Of a stretch of DNA of 36,191 nt, positions 1 through 6,737 are shown in pieces. The notes under the pieces are model-generated. The model worked only from the letters and a program-made list of their open reading frames with translations, was not told the origin of the DNA and did not search any database. Both the position numbers and the translations under genes were made by a program. The DNA comes from Deltaproteobacteria bacterium (GTDB taxonomy: Bacteria > Desulfobacterota > Binatia > Binatales > Binataceae): the NCBI GenBank assembly GCA_003135135.1, contig PLDK01000029.1, positions 84,713 through 120,903 of the forward strand, written 5' to 3'. How positions within the stretch are numbered: position 1 is the stretch's first letter; each line of letters starts with the position of its first letter.

Positions 1-14
1 CAACGGCGGGCGGC

Positions 15-45
15 CTTAATACTGAGTGCAGGGATCACCCATGCC
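15..45 (+). repeat. Copy A of a short palindrome-related repeat
   Basis: This stretch upstream of the first gene has the pattern CTTAATACTgAGTGCAGGGaTCACCC. It closely resembles two stretches at 14668-14699 and 14711-14743 in the same orientation. The core (GTGCAGGG, a few bases, CCCnTGC) is an imperfect inverted repeat. It looks like a dispersed intergenic palindromic repeat, but three copies in one window are not enough to define a family. Confidence 0.45.
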
Positions 46-88
46 GCTGCCTTGTTCATTTTTCTCGGACGCGTTACTTACTAGAGCC

Positions 89-964
89 ATGGATATTGGA
101 AAAGTCGGAATATGGTTCTTCCTCGACGCGATGCCCGCGGCGGACACCGCCGAGTTCGCCAAACTGGTCGAGAAGAATGGCTACAAGGCGCTCTGGATCC
201 CCGAGGCCGTCGGCCGCGAGCCGTTCGCGCACGCCGCGTACCTGCTCAGCCATACCGATCGCCTCGCCATCGCAACCGGCATCGCGAACATCTGGGCCCG
301 CGACGCGGTTACGATGGCGGCCGCGTCGAAAACCGTCGCCGAACTTTCCGGCGGCCGCTTCGTGCTCGGCATCGGCGTAAGTCACAAGCCGCTCGTCACC
401 AACCTGCGCGGCCACAGCTACGACAAGCCCTACAGCTACATGAAAGAATATCTGCCCAAGATGAAGAACGCGCTCTACCTGGCGCCGGCGCCCAAGGAGC
501 CGGTGCCCGTGGTGCTCGCCGCGCTGCATCCCAAGATGCTCGCGCTGTCGGCGGCCGAAGCTAACGGCACGCACACCTACTTTGTTCCGCCCGAGCACAC
601 CGCAAAGGCACGCGCGCAAATCGGGCCGAACGCGATGCTATGCGCGGCGCAGGCCGTCATCCTCGAAACCGACGCCGCCAAAGCCCGCAGCGCGGCGCGC
701 GAGTACATGAAGACCTACGTTCCACGCCTGCCCAACTACACCAACAACCTCAAAGCGCTCGGATGGGCTGACAAGGAATTCGAAAACGGATGCTCCGATC
801 GGCTGGTCGACGCCATCGTGGCGTGGGGCGCCGAGGACAAGATTCGCGATCGTATCGCCGCGCACCTGAAGGCCGGCGCCTCTCACGTCTGCCTCCTGCC
901 GATCCGGGCCGACGGCTCGCCACTGCCCGACCTTCGCGTGGTTGCGGCGTTCGCTCAGCGCTGA
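89..964 (+). CDS. F420-dependent LLM-class oxidoreductase (TIGR03620-like)
   Basis: A luciferase-like (bacterial luciferase TIM barrel) flavin/F420-dependent oxidoreductase of 291 residues. It matches the TIGR03620 subfamily: the start KVGIWFFLD, the block ALWIPEAVGREPFAHA near residue 30, ATGIANIWARD near 60, and GRFVLGIGVSH near 90. Family members use reduced F420 to transfer hydride to small organic substrates; the substrate cannot be read from sequence. I chose ATG 89 because family homology starts exactly there; an ATG at 26 in the same frame adds 21 residues without family character. The lipoprotein gene follows after 12 nt and its Shine-Dalgarno overlaps this stop codon, so the two are probably co-transcribed. 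Confidence 0.9.
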   Translation: MDIGKVGIWFFLDAMPAADTAEFAKLVEKNGYKALWIPEAVGREPFAHAAYLLSHTDRLAIATGIANIWARDAVTMAAASKTVAELSGGRFVLGIGVSHKPLVTNLRGHSYDKPYSYMKEYLPKMKNALYLAPAPKEPVPVVLAALHPKMLALSAAEANGTHTYFVPPEHTAKARAQIGPNAMLCAAQAVILETDAAKARSAAREYMKTYVPRLPNYTNNLKALGWADKEFENGCSDRLVDAIVAWGAEDKIRDRIAAHLKAGASHVCLLPIRADGSPLPDLRVVAAFAQR

Positions 965-976
965 GGAGTGTCGTCG

Positions 977-1471
977 ATGCGCCAACTTTTTTCCATATTG
1001 CCGGTCCTGGTCCTCGCGATCGCTGTCGCCGGATGCGCGTCGCAAGGCGAGCAGCAGGCGGCGCAGGCCGAAGCCGCGGCCGCCAAGGCTGAGCAAGCCG
1101 CCGCGCACGCCGAACAGTCCGTGGCCCAGGCAACCGAGGCCGCAAACAAAGCGACCGAGGCGGCAGATCGCGCGACCAGGGCCGTTGAAGACGCGACCCG
1201 GGAAATCAACCGCGTCGCCGATCATCTCGATCAAATGCGACGAGACCGCGCCGCGGCAACTCACGGGCGCCGGGCCTCGCACGTGACGAAGTCTGCCCGC
1301 AAGGCCGCGTCCGCGTCGGGGTCCTCCGCCTCTGCGTCTGCCTCTTCGGGCGGTGCCCCGGCGGCGCAGGCCTCCGCGTCGCCCGGCGCGTCCGCCGGCG
1401 CATCCGCGACTTCCGACGGCGTCACGACATCGGCCGTGGCGCCGGCGCCAGCGCCGCCGCCGAAAAAATAG
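977..1471 (+). CDS. Alanine-rich Lpp-like lipoprotein
   Basis: A predicted lipoprotein of 164 residues. The N-terminus has a positive residue, a hydrophobic stretch and the lipobox VAGC, which predicts lipidation of the cysteine near residue 20. The mature part up to about residue 95 is a run of Ala/Glu/Lys/Gln heptads, an alanine-zipper coiled coil like Lpp or Pseudomonas OprI. After a basic segment comes a low-complexity Ser/Ala/Gly tail ending in PAPAPPPKK. A structural role in the outer membrane/periplasm is inferred. The tail is longer than in classical Lpp (about 60 residues mature) and the very C-terminus ends in Lys-Lys, which recalls the peptidoglycan-linked lysine of Lpp. ATG 977 was chosen over GTG 968 because GAGGAG at 963-968 lies 8 nt upstream. 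Confidence 0.7.
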   Translation: MRQLFSILPVLVLAIAVAGCASQGEQQAAQAEAAAAKAEQAAAHAEQSVAQATEAANKATEAADRATRAVEDATREINRVADHLDQMRRDRAAATHGRRASHVTKSARKAASASGSSASASASSGGAPAAQASASPGASAGASATSDGVTTSAVAPAPAPPPKK

Positions 1472-1490
1472 CGCGCCTCGATCGAACGCA

Positions 1491-2510
1491 GTGGCTGAGC
1501 CAATCAAATCGCAACCAGCCCGCACGCCGACCGAAGCCGACATTCGCGCCGAGAATCTCACTCCGCAAGTCCGCCGCCATACCTGGATCAATATCGCGGG
1601 CCCGCTGGCCGCCATTTTTCTCGGAATTTTCGCGGCTGCGATGTACCTGCGGCCCATCGATGTCCTGCGCTGGATTCAGATCTCGCGCCTGGGATGGTCC
1701 GGGGTAGCCGAGAACGATCTTGCGCTGAAGGACGGGCTGATCACCTACCTCATCACCGGCGGCTATTCGGAACAGGAGCCGGTCGTGATGATTCACGGGC
1801 TCGGTCCGAACGCCGCGCTGGTGTGGCGCGGGATCATGCCGCTGGTGGCAGACGCGCACTACAAAGTGATCGCGCCCAACCTGCCCGGCTTCGCCTCATC
1901 CGATCACAAGCAGGTCAAATATTCGATCGCGTACCAGGCCGAGGCGGTTGCGCAGATGATCGACGAGATGAAGCTCGATCACGTCAACCTGGTCGGCAAC
2001 GATCTCGGCGCCGACGTCGCGCTCTACTACGCCGTCGAGCACCCCGACAAAGTCGAGCGCATGGTCCTGGTGTCGGGCGGCCTGGTGGGTGCGCGCGGCG
2101 CTGAAAAACTTCGCAAGGGGATGCTGCCGACGACGCCCGACGCGATCCGCGCGCAGGTCGAGGCGAGCTTCTTCGATTTGCCCCCGATGCCCGAATTCAT
2201 TTACCAGCGCATGATGGGTGAACTCAGCAACGACCTTCAGGCCGAGACCGACATGATCGATTCCGTGCCCCGCGACGAAGCGCACATCCGCTCCAAAATC
2301 GGCCAGGTCTTCAACACGCTCACGATCATAATCTGGGGCGCGAAAAATCCGTTCTTCTCGGCCGCCGAGGGCGAGGCGCTGCACGCTGCGATGCCTGGTT
2401 CGGCCACGGTAGTCTTCAAGACCTCCGGTCCCTACCCTCAACTCGAGCATCCTGACGATTTCGCCGAGTCGCTGATCTTCGTAATCAAGCAAGAAGAAGG
2501 CGGCCGCTGA
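1491..2510 (+). CDS. Membrane-anchored alpha/beta hydrolase-fold protein with altered catalytic residues
   Basis: An alpha/beta hydrolase-fold protein of 339 residues starting at GTG 1491, where the reading frame leaves the overlap with the lipoprotein gene. A membrane segment at about residues 28-46 (NIAGPLAAIFLGIFAAA region) anchors the N-terminus, so the fold probably lies in the periplasm. The oxyanion strand (MIHGLGPNA) and cap region are present. The nucleophile elbow is GNDLG, with Asp171 in place of Ser. The usual acid position (WGxxD) is Asn286 in WGAKN. The catalytic His position (GH before PxxExP) is Pro314 in SGPYPQLEHP. An Asp nucleophile is known in haloalkane dehalogenases and epoxide hydrolases, but these keep the His. 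The protein may be a pseudoenzyme, a binding protein, or use a different chemistry. Confidence 0.75.
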   Translation: MAEPIKSQPARTPTEADIRAENLTPQVRRHTWINIAGPLAAIFLGIFAAAMYLRPIDVLRWIQISRLGWSGVAENDLALKDGLITYLITGGYSEQEPVVMIHGLGPNAALVWRGIMPLVADAHYKVIAPNLPGFASSDHKQVKYSIAYQAEAVAQMIDEMKLDHVNLVGNDLGADVALYYAVEHPDKVERMVLVSGGLVGARGAEKLRKGMLPTTPDAIRAQVEASFFDLPPMPEFIYQRMMGELSNDLQAETDMIDSVPRDEAHIRSKIGQVFNTLTIIIWGAKNPFFSAAEGEALHAAMPGSATVVFKTSGPYPQLEHPDDFAESLIFVIKQEEGGR

Positions 2511-2530
2511 CCCCGCGCACTAAAGCGTTC

Positions 2531-2553
2531 CCGAAACCTCACGCAGGTTTCGG
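2531..2553 (+). terminator. Perfect 9-bp hairpin after the alpha/beta hydrolase gene
   Basis: CCGAAACCT at 2531-2539 pairs perfectly with AGGTTTCGG at 2545-2553 around a 5-nt loop, 20 nt after the stop codon. No T-run follows, so it is a possible Rho-assisted terminator or an mRNA 3'-end stabiliser rather than a canonical intrinsic terminator. A second stem, TCGCCCT at 2580-2586 with AGGGCGA at 2599-2605, follows. The rest of 2511-2738 shows no gene. Confidence 0.45.
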
Positions 2554-2738
2554 ACTTCCCGTCTATAAAGAGGCGGGCATCGCCCTGTTAAAAAGGGGAG
2601 GGCGAAGAGGCGAAACCATTCGCCATCGGTGTCATCGCTGACACGCCGCTGTGCCGAACGAAAAACTTGGCGCCGATGGCGCGGCTCGACGCTGGCCTAC
2701 AACAGAGACATTGAGCCATTCACTCGAAAACCGGAGGC

Positions 2739-3677
2739 CTAACCGGCCGCCAGAATTTCAGAAGCTGAGGGTGCTTTCATTCGCTGAGGCGGCGCGGTTC
2801 TGTCGAAGAGTTGGCGTAGCCCATCTCGTCCAATCGCCGCATACATATATCTTTCGGCCGAGAGCATTGCGCGTTTGTTCAGCGCACGTGCCTCCTGGCT
2901 ACGAACTCGAATAAGTGGAACGTCGATCGTTGGTCCCAATTCCTGCTCCGGCTTTGCATAACAGTACAGCGCAGTATGCGAGCCCACAGGAAAATAGAGA
3001 TCCGAGCCGCCTAAGCCCAGTCCATGATTGATAACCACAGGGTAGTCGGACGTAACGAAGTATTCATATGGCGACCGGAGTATTACAGGGCGCTTGACGC
3101 CTATCGCATCTACGAAGCGCCGTGCGAATCGGCCGATATTCCGGAGCCAGTAATCTTTGGCCGATAACTGTTCAATGATTCTCTGGCTTGCGCTCTCCCA
3201 GAAATGTAGAACTTCGTCGTCTGGAGGCGTCACGCCAATTTCGCGTCTGAGGAGTTCCTTCATTTCTTCTAGCTTTACGCACGTTCGGACTTTGGCCGCC
3301 ATATCGGCGTCGAACCGGTAAAGATCGTCTCGAAACGCTGGGGTTCGGACCAATTGGAAGGCGAGAAACACGATCAGGGTTTCCGCTTCCGCGCGATCGA
3401 GCCGCACCCGTAATTGCTCTTTATTCAGCTTCTCTACGATGGGAAGAATCCAGGTATCGAGCGGTGCGAACACCTGGATTTCGATGGTATCGTTGAACTG
3501 GCCGGAAGGATCCTTAAACGAATAGAGATGCCCCTCCTTGGCGACGTTCGCAATGCTGGTAAGCACCGGTTGTTTGCCGCGCTGATACAGATAAATTTGT
3601 CCCCTTTTGCTCGGCCGACAGAAAAAGCGCAGATGCGCCTGCCTAGCGAGGAAGTGTTGTCCTTTCGGTCCGCTCAT
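2739..3677 (-). CDS. DUF4238 family protein
   Basis: A 312-residue protein with the DUF4238 signature. The N-terminal block GQHFLARQAHLRFFC followed by IYLYQRGKQP corresponds to the family's H-[Y/F]-x-x-x-x-x-L-R-x-F and L-Y-x-Y-x-[K/R] pattern. A helical middle and a C-terminal part containing SPYEYFVTSDYPVVI follow, also typical of the family. The biochemical function is unknown. DUF4238 genes are sporadically distributed and often sit in accessory DNA. This stretch has visibly lower GC and different codon use from the flanking genes, which fits horizontal acquisition. The gene stands alone on the minus strand, 97 bp downstream of the stop of an unrecognised secreted-protein gene on the same strand. 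The start is the ATG at 3675-3677. Confidence 0.75.
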   Translation of the reverse strand: MSGPKGQHFLARQAHLRFFCRPSKRGQIYLYQRGKQPVLTSIANVAKEGHLYSFKDPSGQFNDTIEIQVFAPLDTWILPIVEKLNKEQLRVRLDRAEAETLIVFLAFQLVRTPAFRDDLYRFDADMAAKVRTCVKLEEMKELLRREIGVTPPDDEVLHFWESASQRIIEQLSAKDYWLRNIGRFARRFVDAIGVKRPVILRSPYEYFVTSDYPVVINHGLGLGGSDLYFPVGSHTALYCYAKPEQELGPTIDVPLIRVRSQEARALNKRAMLSAERYMYAAIGRDGLRQLFDRTAPPQRMKAPSASEILAAG

Positions 3678-3774
3678 TTCGCACCGCCACCTGCAGCCCC
3701 GAGCACGAATGTCCCCGATCGGGTACTTAAGAGAAAGTGATTGGGATCAGCGCGCCGTCGGGCATGTACCTGGT

Positions 3775-4824
3775 TCAGGGCAGGCGTGCGCGCACGACGC
3801 AGTGGCCATCAGTCGAATCAAGCTTGCCCTTGGTCCATAGGCGGTCCCAATGTAGCAGACTAATATCCCGGTTAGGGTAGGGTGGTACTCGGACACATCG
3901 GCAGTTGGCATCTTTTAGCGGCACGTTCATCACCATATATTCGGTGACCACGGACTGTTCGAGCGCTTGGGCGGCGGTGAGGGGAACGTTTCCTCCTTTG
4001 CTTACGAGGTAACTGTCTTCGACTGAGTAGCCCAGGCCGGAAAAGGCTGGCCCGATCCCGTACAGATCATAGAGAACGTTGGCCCCCGTGGTGCTGGTAG
4101 TGGGTAGGAAGGGAGTGCCTGTAAATTGAAAGATGGTGGCGCCGGTATCGACAGCGTTTTGCAACACCAATGGGACCTGTGTGTTTTCCTGGTCGGAAAA
4201 ACCCTGAGAAGCACAGTACACCCGTTGGTCAACCGGATAGGATGAGTCGAGGTCAGGCGTGGGGCAGTCGGCGGGCGTGTATCCCATCAAGTCCGCCAGA
4301 TCCGAAGTTGCCATCGCGAATACATTCGGCCAGCTGGCCATTCTCGGCTGCACCTGGCTGGGGTCCGAGGGTTTGCAGCGCATTGCCACCAGATCGTAAG
4401 TGCTGGAACCGGGATCATCGCTGCCCACAAAATGCGCGTCGTCTATCGCCGGCAGTGCCGGCTGGTAGAGTTTGGTTGCGCTCATGAATGCGCGAGCCTG
4501 AACGAGTTTGCCCTGGTAGACTTTGTCCGTCCTTCCGATGTTGGTCACCGGGGCGGGTTTGTTGGTGAACAACACTCGCGTGAAATCGTCGTTAATGGCA
4601 AAGCCGGTAATGGGATCGGAGACCCGCGTGTTGTCGACCACCGTCGCGGGCGGCGGCGCTGCCTGCGCCTCGGCTGTGAAACCCGGACTGCAGGGTGTGG
4701 TACCAAGCGCAGCCGCGGCGATAAACGCAGCCAGCAGCGCCGTCGCCCGTCGTTCGCTTCCGGGGCGCCGCTGAGCGATTAGAGGCTTACAACCAGCGCT
4801 GATCTTCCCTTTTGCTGTCTTCAT
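3775..4824 (-). CDS. Secreted protein of unknown function, cysteine-containing
   Basis: I do not recognise this 349-residue protein. A long basic N-terminal region precedes a hydrophobic stretch (ALLAAFIAAAALG) and a likely signal-peptidase site near AEAQA at residues 52-56, so it is probably exported. The mature part holds about seven cysteines, including CKP, CPTPD, YCASQG and CRCVRV, and many Ser/Thr/Pro-rich stretches. The ATG at 4822-4824 is preceded by a strong purine-rich Shine-Dalgarno (AAAAGGGGGAAA). A good sigma-54 promoter match lies at 4858-4873, predicting a leader of about 23 nt. The gene is divergent from the glutathione S-transferase gene. An envelope or extracellular role is the most that can be inferred. 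Confidence 0.7.
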   Translation of the reverse strand: MKTAKGKISAGCKPLIAQRRPGSERRATALLAAFIAAAALGTTPCSPGFTAEAQAAPPPATVVDNTRVSDPITGFAINDDFTRVLFTNKPAPVTNIGRTDKVYQGKLVQARAFMSATKLYQPALPAIDDAHFVGSDDPGSSTYDLVAMRCKPSDPSQVQPRMASWPNVFAMATSDLADLMGYTPADCPTPDLDSSYPVDQRVYCASQGFSDQENTQVPLVLQNAVDTGATIFQFTGTPFLPTTSTTGANVLYDLYGIGPAFSGLGYSVEDSYLVSKGGNVPLTAAQALEQSVVTEYMVMNVPLKDANCRCVRVPPYPNRDISLLHWDRLWTKGKLDSTDGHCVVRARLP

Positions 4825-4857
4825 GGTTTCCCCCTTTTAGAACTGCGCAACTGGCTA

Positions 4858-4873
4858 AGCAACCACTGGGCCA
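4858..4873 (-). promoter_or_regulatory. Sigma-54 promoter for the unknown secreted protein
   Basis: Read on the minus strand this is TGGCCCAGTGGTTGCT. It has the invariant GG-N10-GC spacing and a perfect -12 TTGCT, with two mismatches in the -24 block (TGGCACG). The predicted transcript starts near 4847, about 23 nt before the ATG. Confidence 0.55.
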
Positions 4874-5010
4874 TCCACCGGACTTGGGGAAAGCTTGAAG
4901 AAGCGCCCGGAACGAGGAGCCGAAAGTTGCGGAACCGTCACTTGGGTGTCGCAGTCTGGGGCATGGCCGCCGCGGCTTGCGCGGCCCGCGGTCGTCTGCG
5001 ATAAGCGAGT

Positions 5011-5021
5011 TTGAAATTCAA
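5011..5021. promoter_or_regulatory. Palindrome TTGAAATTCAA upstream of the GST gene
   Basis: A perfect 5+1+5 inverted repeat 21 nt before the GST start codon, in the divergent intergenic region 4825-5042. Its position suits an operator, but it is short and no regulator is identified. Confidence 0.25.
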
Positions 5022-5042
5022 GCCCGCGAGGAATTGACGACG

Positions 5043-5696
5043 ATGAAGCTCTACAACATGAATCTCTCGAACTTTGCCACCAAGTGCCGGCTCGTCATCT
5101 ACGAAAAGGGACTCAACATCGAGATGGCGCCGATTCCCGGCGGCGATCTTCACTCCGCCGAATACGCGAAGGTCAATCCGCTCGGTAAAACCCCGGCGCT
5201 CGACGTCGACGGCCTGCTCATCCCCGAGTCCGAGGTGATCAACGAGTACCTCGAGGACAAGTACCCGACTCCGCCGCTGCTTCCCAAGAGCCCCGAGGAC
5301 CGCGCCAAAGTGCGAATCCTGACCCGATTCCACGACCTCTACTTCGAGCCTCCCCTGCGTGCGCTGTTCAGCCAGATGGATCCGAAAACTCGCGACGAAA
5401 AACTCATCGGCGAAAAGGTGGCCGAGTTCAAAAACCGGCTCGACCAGCTCGAAAAGATGCTCGCGGGCGGCGGCTTCGCCTGCGGCGCCAACTTCACGCT
5501 CGCCGATTGTGCGCTCGTGCCCACGATGTTCTTCGTGACCAACCTGATGCCGGTCTTCGGGGTCATACCGCTCGACGGACATCCGAAGCTCGCGGCATGG
5601 TGGACCCACGTCCAGACCCGCCCGTCGGTAAAGAAGGGGCTCGCCGAGATGGGCGAAGCGCTGGCTGTGATGCAGCGCGGCGGCGGTATCCACTAA
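5043..5696 (+). CDS. Glutathione S-transferase family protein
   Basis: A cytosolic-type glutathione S-transferase of 217 residues. The N-terminal thioredoxin-like domain (residues 1-80) begins MKLYNMNLS and has the NPLGKTPAL block near residue 45 and the PESEVINEYLE motif near 60, whose Glu-Ser binds the glutathione gamma-glutamyl group. The all-helical C-terminal domain contains FTLADCALVP near 155, the usual N-capping box region. It probably conjugates or reduces electrophiles with glutathione; the substrate is unknown. ATG 5043 was chosen because homology starts there and GAGGAA lies about 10 nt upstream; an upstream in-frame ATG at 4977 adds 22 residues without homology. Confidence 0.9.
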   Translation: MKLYNMNLSNFATKCRLVIYEKGLNIEMAPIPGGDLHSAEYAKVNPLGKTPALDVDGLLIPESEVINEYLEDKYPTPPLLPKSPEDRAKVRILTRFHDLYFEPPLRALFSQMDPKTRDEKLIGEKVAEFKNRLDQLEKMLAGGGFACGANFTLADCALVPTMFFVTNLMPVFGVIPLDGHPKLAAWWTHVQTRPSVKKGLAEMGEALAVMQRGGGIH

Positions 5697-5729
5697 GGAT
5701 TCGTCTCGCGATTTTTTATCGGCCAAAAA

Positions 5730-5759
5730 AGCGGGGGCATCCGCCACGATGCTCCCGCT
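5730..5759 (-). terminator. Hairpin with intrinsic-terminator geometry on the minus strand
   Basis: AGCGGGGGCAT at 5730-5740 pairs with ATGCTCCCGCT at 5749-5759 (11 bp, one G-T wobble, 8-nt loop). The run of six A at 5725-5730 becomes a T-run after the stem on the minus strand, so it is a textbook terminator in that direction. No minus-strand gene ends here. On the plus strand it separates the GST gene from the next hydrolase gene but lacks a T-run. It may stop antisense transcription. Confidence 0.45.
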
Positions 5760-5787
5760 ATCGTCACAGCACGAGGATGAACTGACT

Positions 5788-6549
5788 ATGGCTTATCTCG
5801 ATCGCGATGGCGTGCGCATCTACTACGAACAGCGCGGCGCCGGGCCCGCCGTTTTGCTCTCGCACGGCTACAGCGCCAGCGCTCGCATGTGGCAGGGTCA
5901 GATGGATGCGCTGTCGGACCGCTACCACCTGATCGCCTGGGATATGCGCGGCCACGACCGCTCCGACTCGCCCGACGATCCAGCGCTCTATTCGCACGAG
6001 GCCACCATCGCGGATATGGGCGCAGTGCTCGACGCTTGCGGCGCGAATCGCGCCGTCATCGCAGGCTTGTCGCTGGGCGGCTTCATGTCGCTGGCGTTTC
6101 ATCTGGCGCATCCCGCGCGCACTTTAGCGCTGATGCTGTTCGACACCGGTCCGGGCTACCGGAAAGACGATGGGCGCGAGGGATGGAACCGGCTCGCCGA
6201 AAGCATGGCAGTGGCGTACGAGAAAAAAGGACTCGCTGCCGCCGGCGCCAGCGCCGAAGTGAGCGTTGCCCGCCATCGCAGCGCGCAAGGGCTTGCGCAT
6301 GCGGCGCGCGGGATGCTGGCGCAGAAGGACGGCCGCGTGATCGAATCGCTGCCGGCGATCACGGTGCCGACGCTGGTGCTGGTCGGCGAAAACGACAAGC
6401 AGTTCCGGCCGTCGGCCGATTACATGTCAACAAAAATTGCCGGCGCGGAAAAAGTGATCCTCGCGCAAGCGGGTCACGCCGCCAATATCGATCAGCCCGC
6501 CGCGTTCAACGCCGCCGTGCGCGCATTCCTCGATCGCGTGACCGCGTAG
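5788..6549 (+). CDS. Alpha/beta hydrolase
   Basis: A soluble alpha/beta hydrolase of 253 residues with all canonical elements: oxyanion block LSHGYSAS near residue 28, nucleophile elbow GLSLGG with serine near 95, the acid in GENDKQF near 205, and the catalytic His in AGHAANIDQP near 235. No signal peptide is visible, so it acts in the cytoplasm as an esterase or ring-cleavage-type hydrolase; the substrate is unknown. ATG 5788 is preceded by GAGGA about 10 nt upstream. An earlier ATG at 5749 lies inside a stable hairpin and adds 13 residues of no family character. It follows the GST gene by 91 nt and may belong to the same unit. It contrasts with the degenerate hydrolase at 1491-2510. Confidence 0.88.
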   Translation: MAYLDRDGVRIYYEQRGAGPAVLLSHGYSASARMWQGQMDALSDRYHLIAWDMRGHDRSDSPDDPALYSHEATIADMGAVLDACGANRAVIAGLSLGGFMSLAFHLAHPARTLALMLFDTGPGYRKDDGREGWNRLAESMAVAYEKKGLAAAGASAEVSVARHRSAQGLAHAARGMLAQKDGRVIESLPAITVPTLVLVGENDKQFRPSADYMSTKIAGAEKVILAQAGHAANIDQPAAFNAAVRAFLDRVTA

Positions 6550-6656
6550 CCGCAATCGTCAAGCGTCAGTTCGCTTCTTTGTCGGTGACCTGCTGGAGAA
6601 CGGCGCCGCGAACCGGCATTATGTATGCGTTGCCGATATTGGTGCCACGATCTGAT

Positions 6657-6672
6657 TGGCGACAAGTTTGCA
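6657..6672 (+). promoter_or_regulatory. Sigma-54 promoter upstream of glgP
   Basis: TGGCGACAAGTTTGCA has the invariant GG-N10-GC, an intact TGGC at -24 and a perfect TTGCA at -12; bases 5-7 of the -24 block differ from consensus. Predicted start near 6683, leader about 55 nt. The leader holds an AGGAGG at 6690-6695 that is 42 nt from the glgP ATG, with no good Shine-Dalgarno close to the start. Confidence 0.55.
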
Positions 6673-6737
6673 AACCTGATTGATAATCCAGGAGGCTGCT
6701 CCGAGATTCCTCGAGGACCCACGGGACCGACTCAAGA

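Noticed and set aside
2651-2914. Open frame of 87 codons on the plus strand overlapping the end of the DUF4238 gene.
   Set aside because: It overlaps a gene with family homology on the other strand, has no Shine-Dalgarno, and its translation shows no recognisable pattern.
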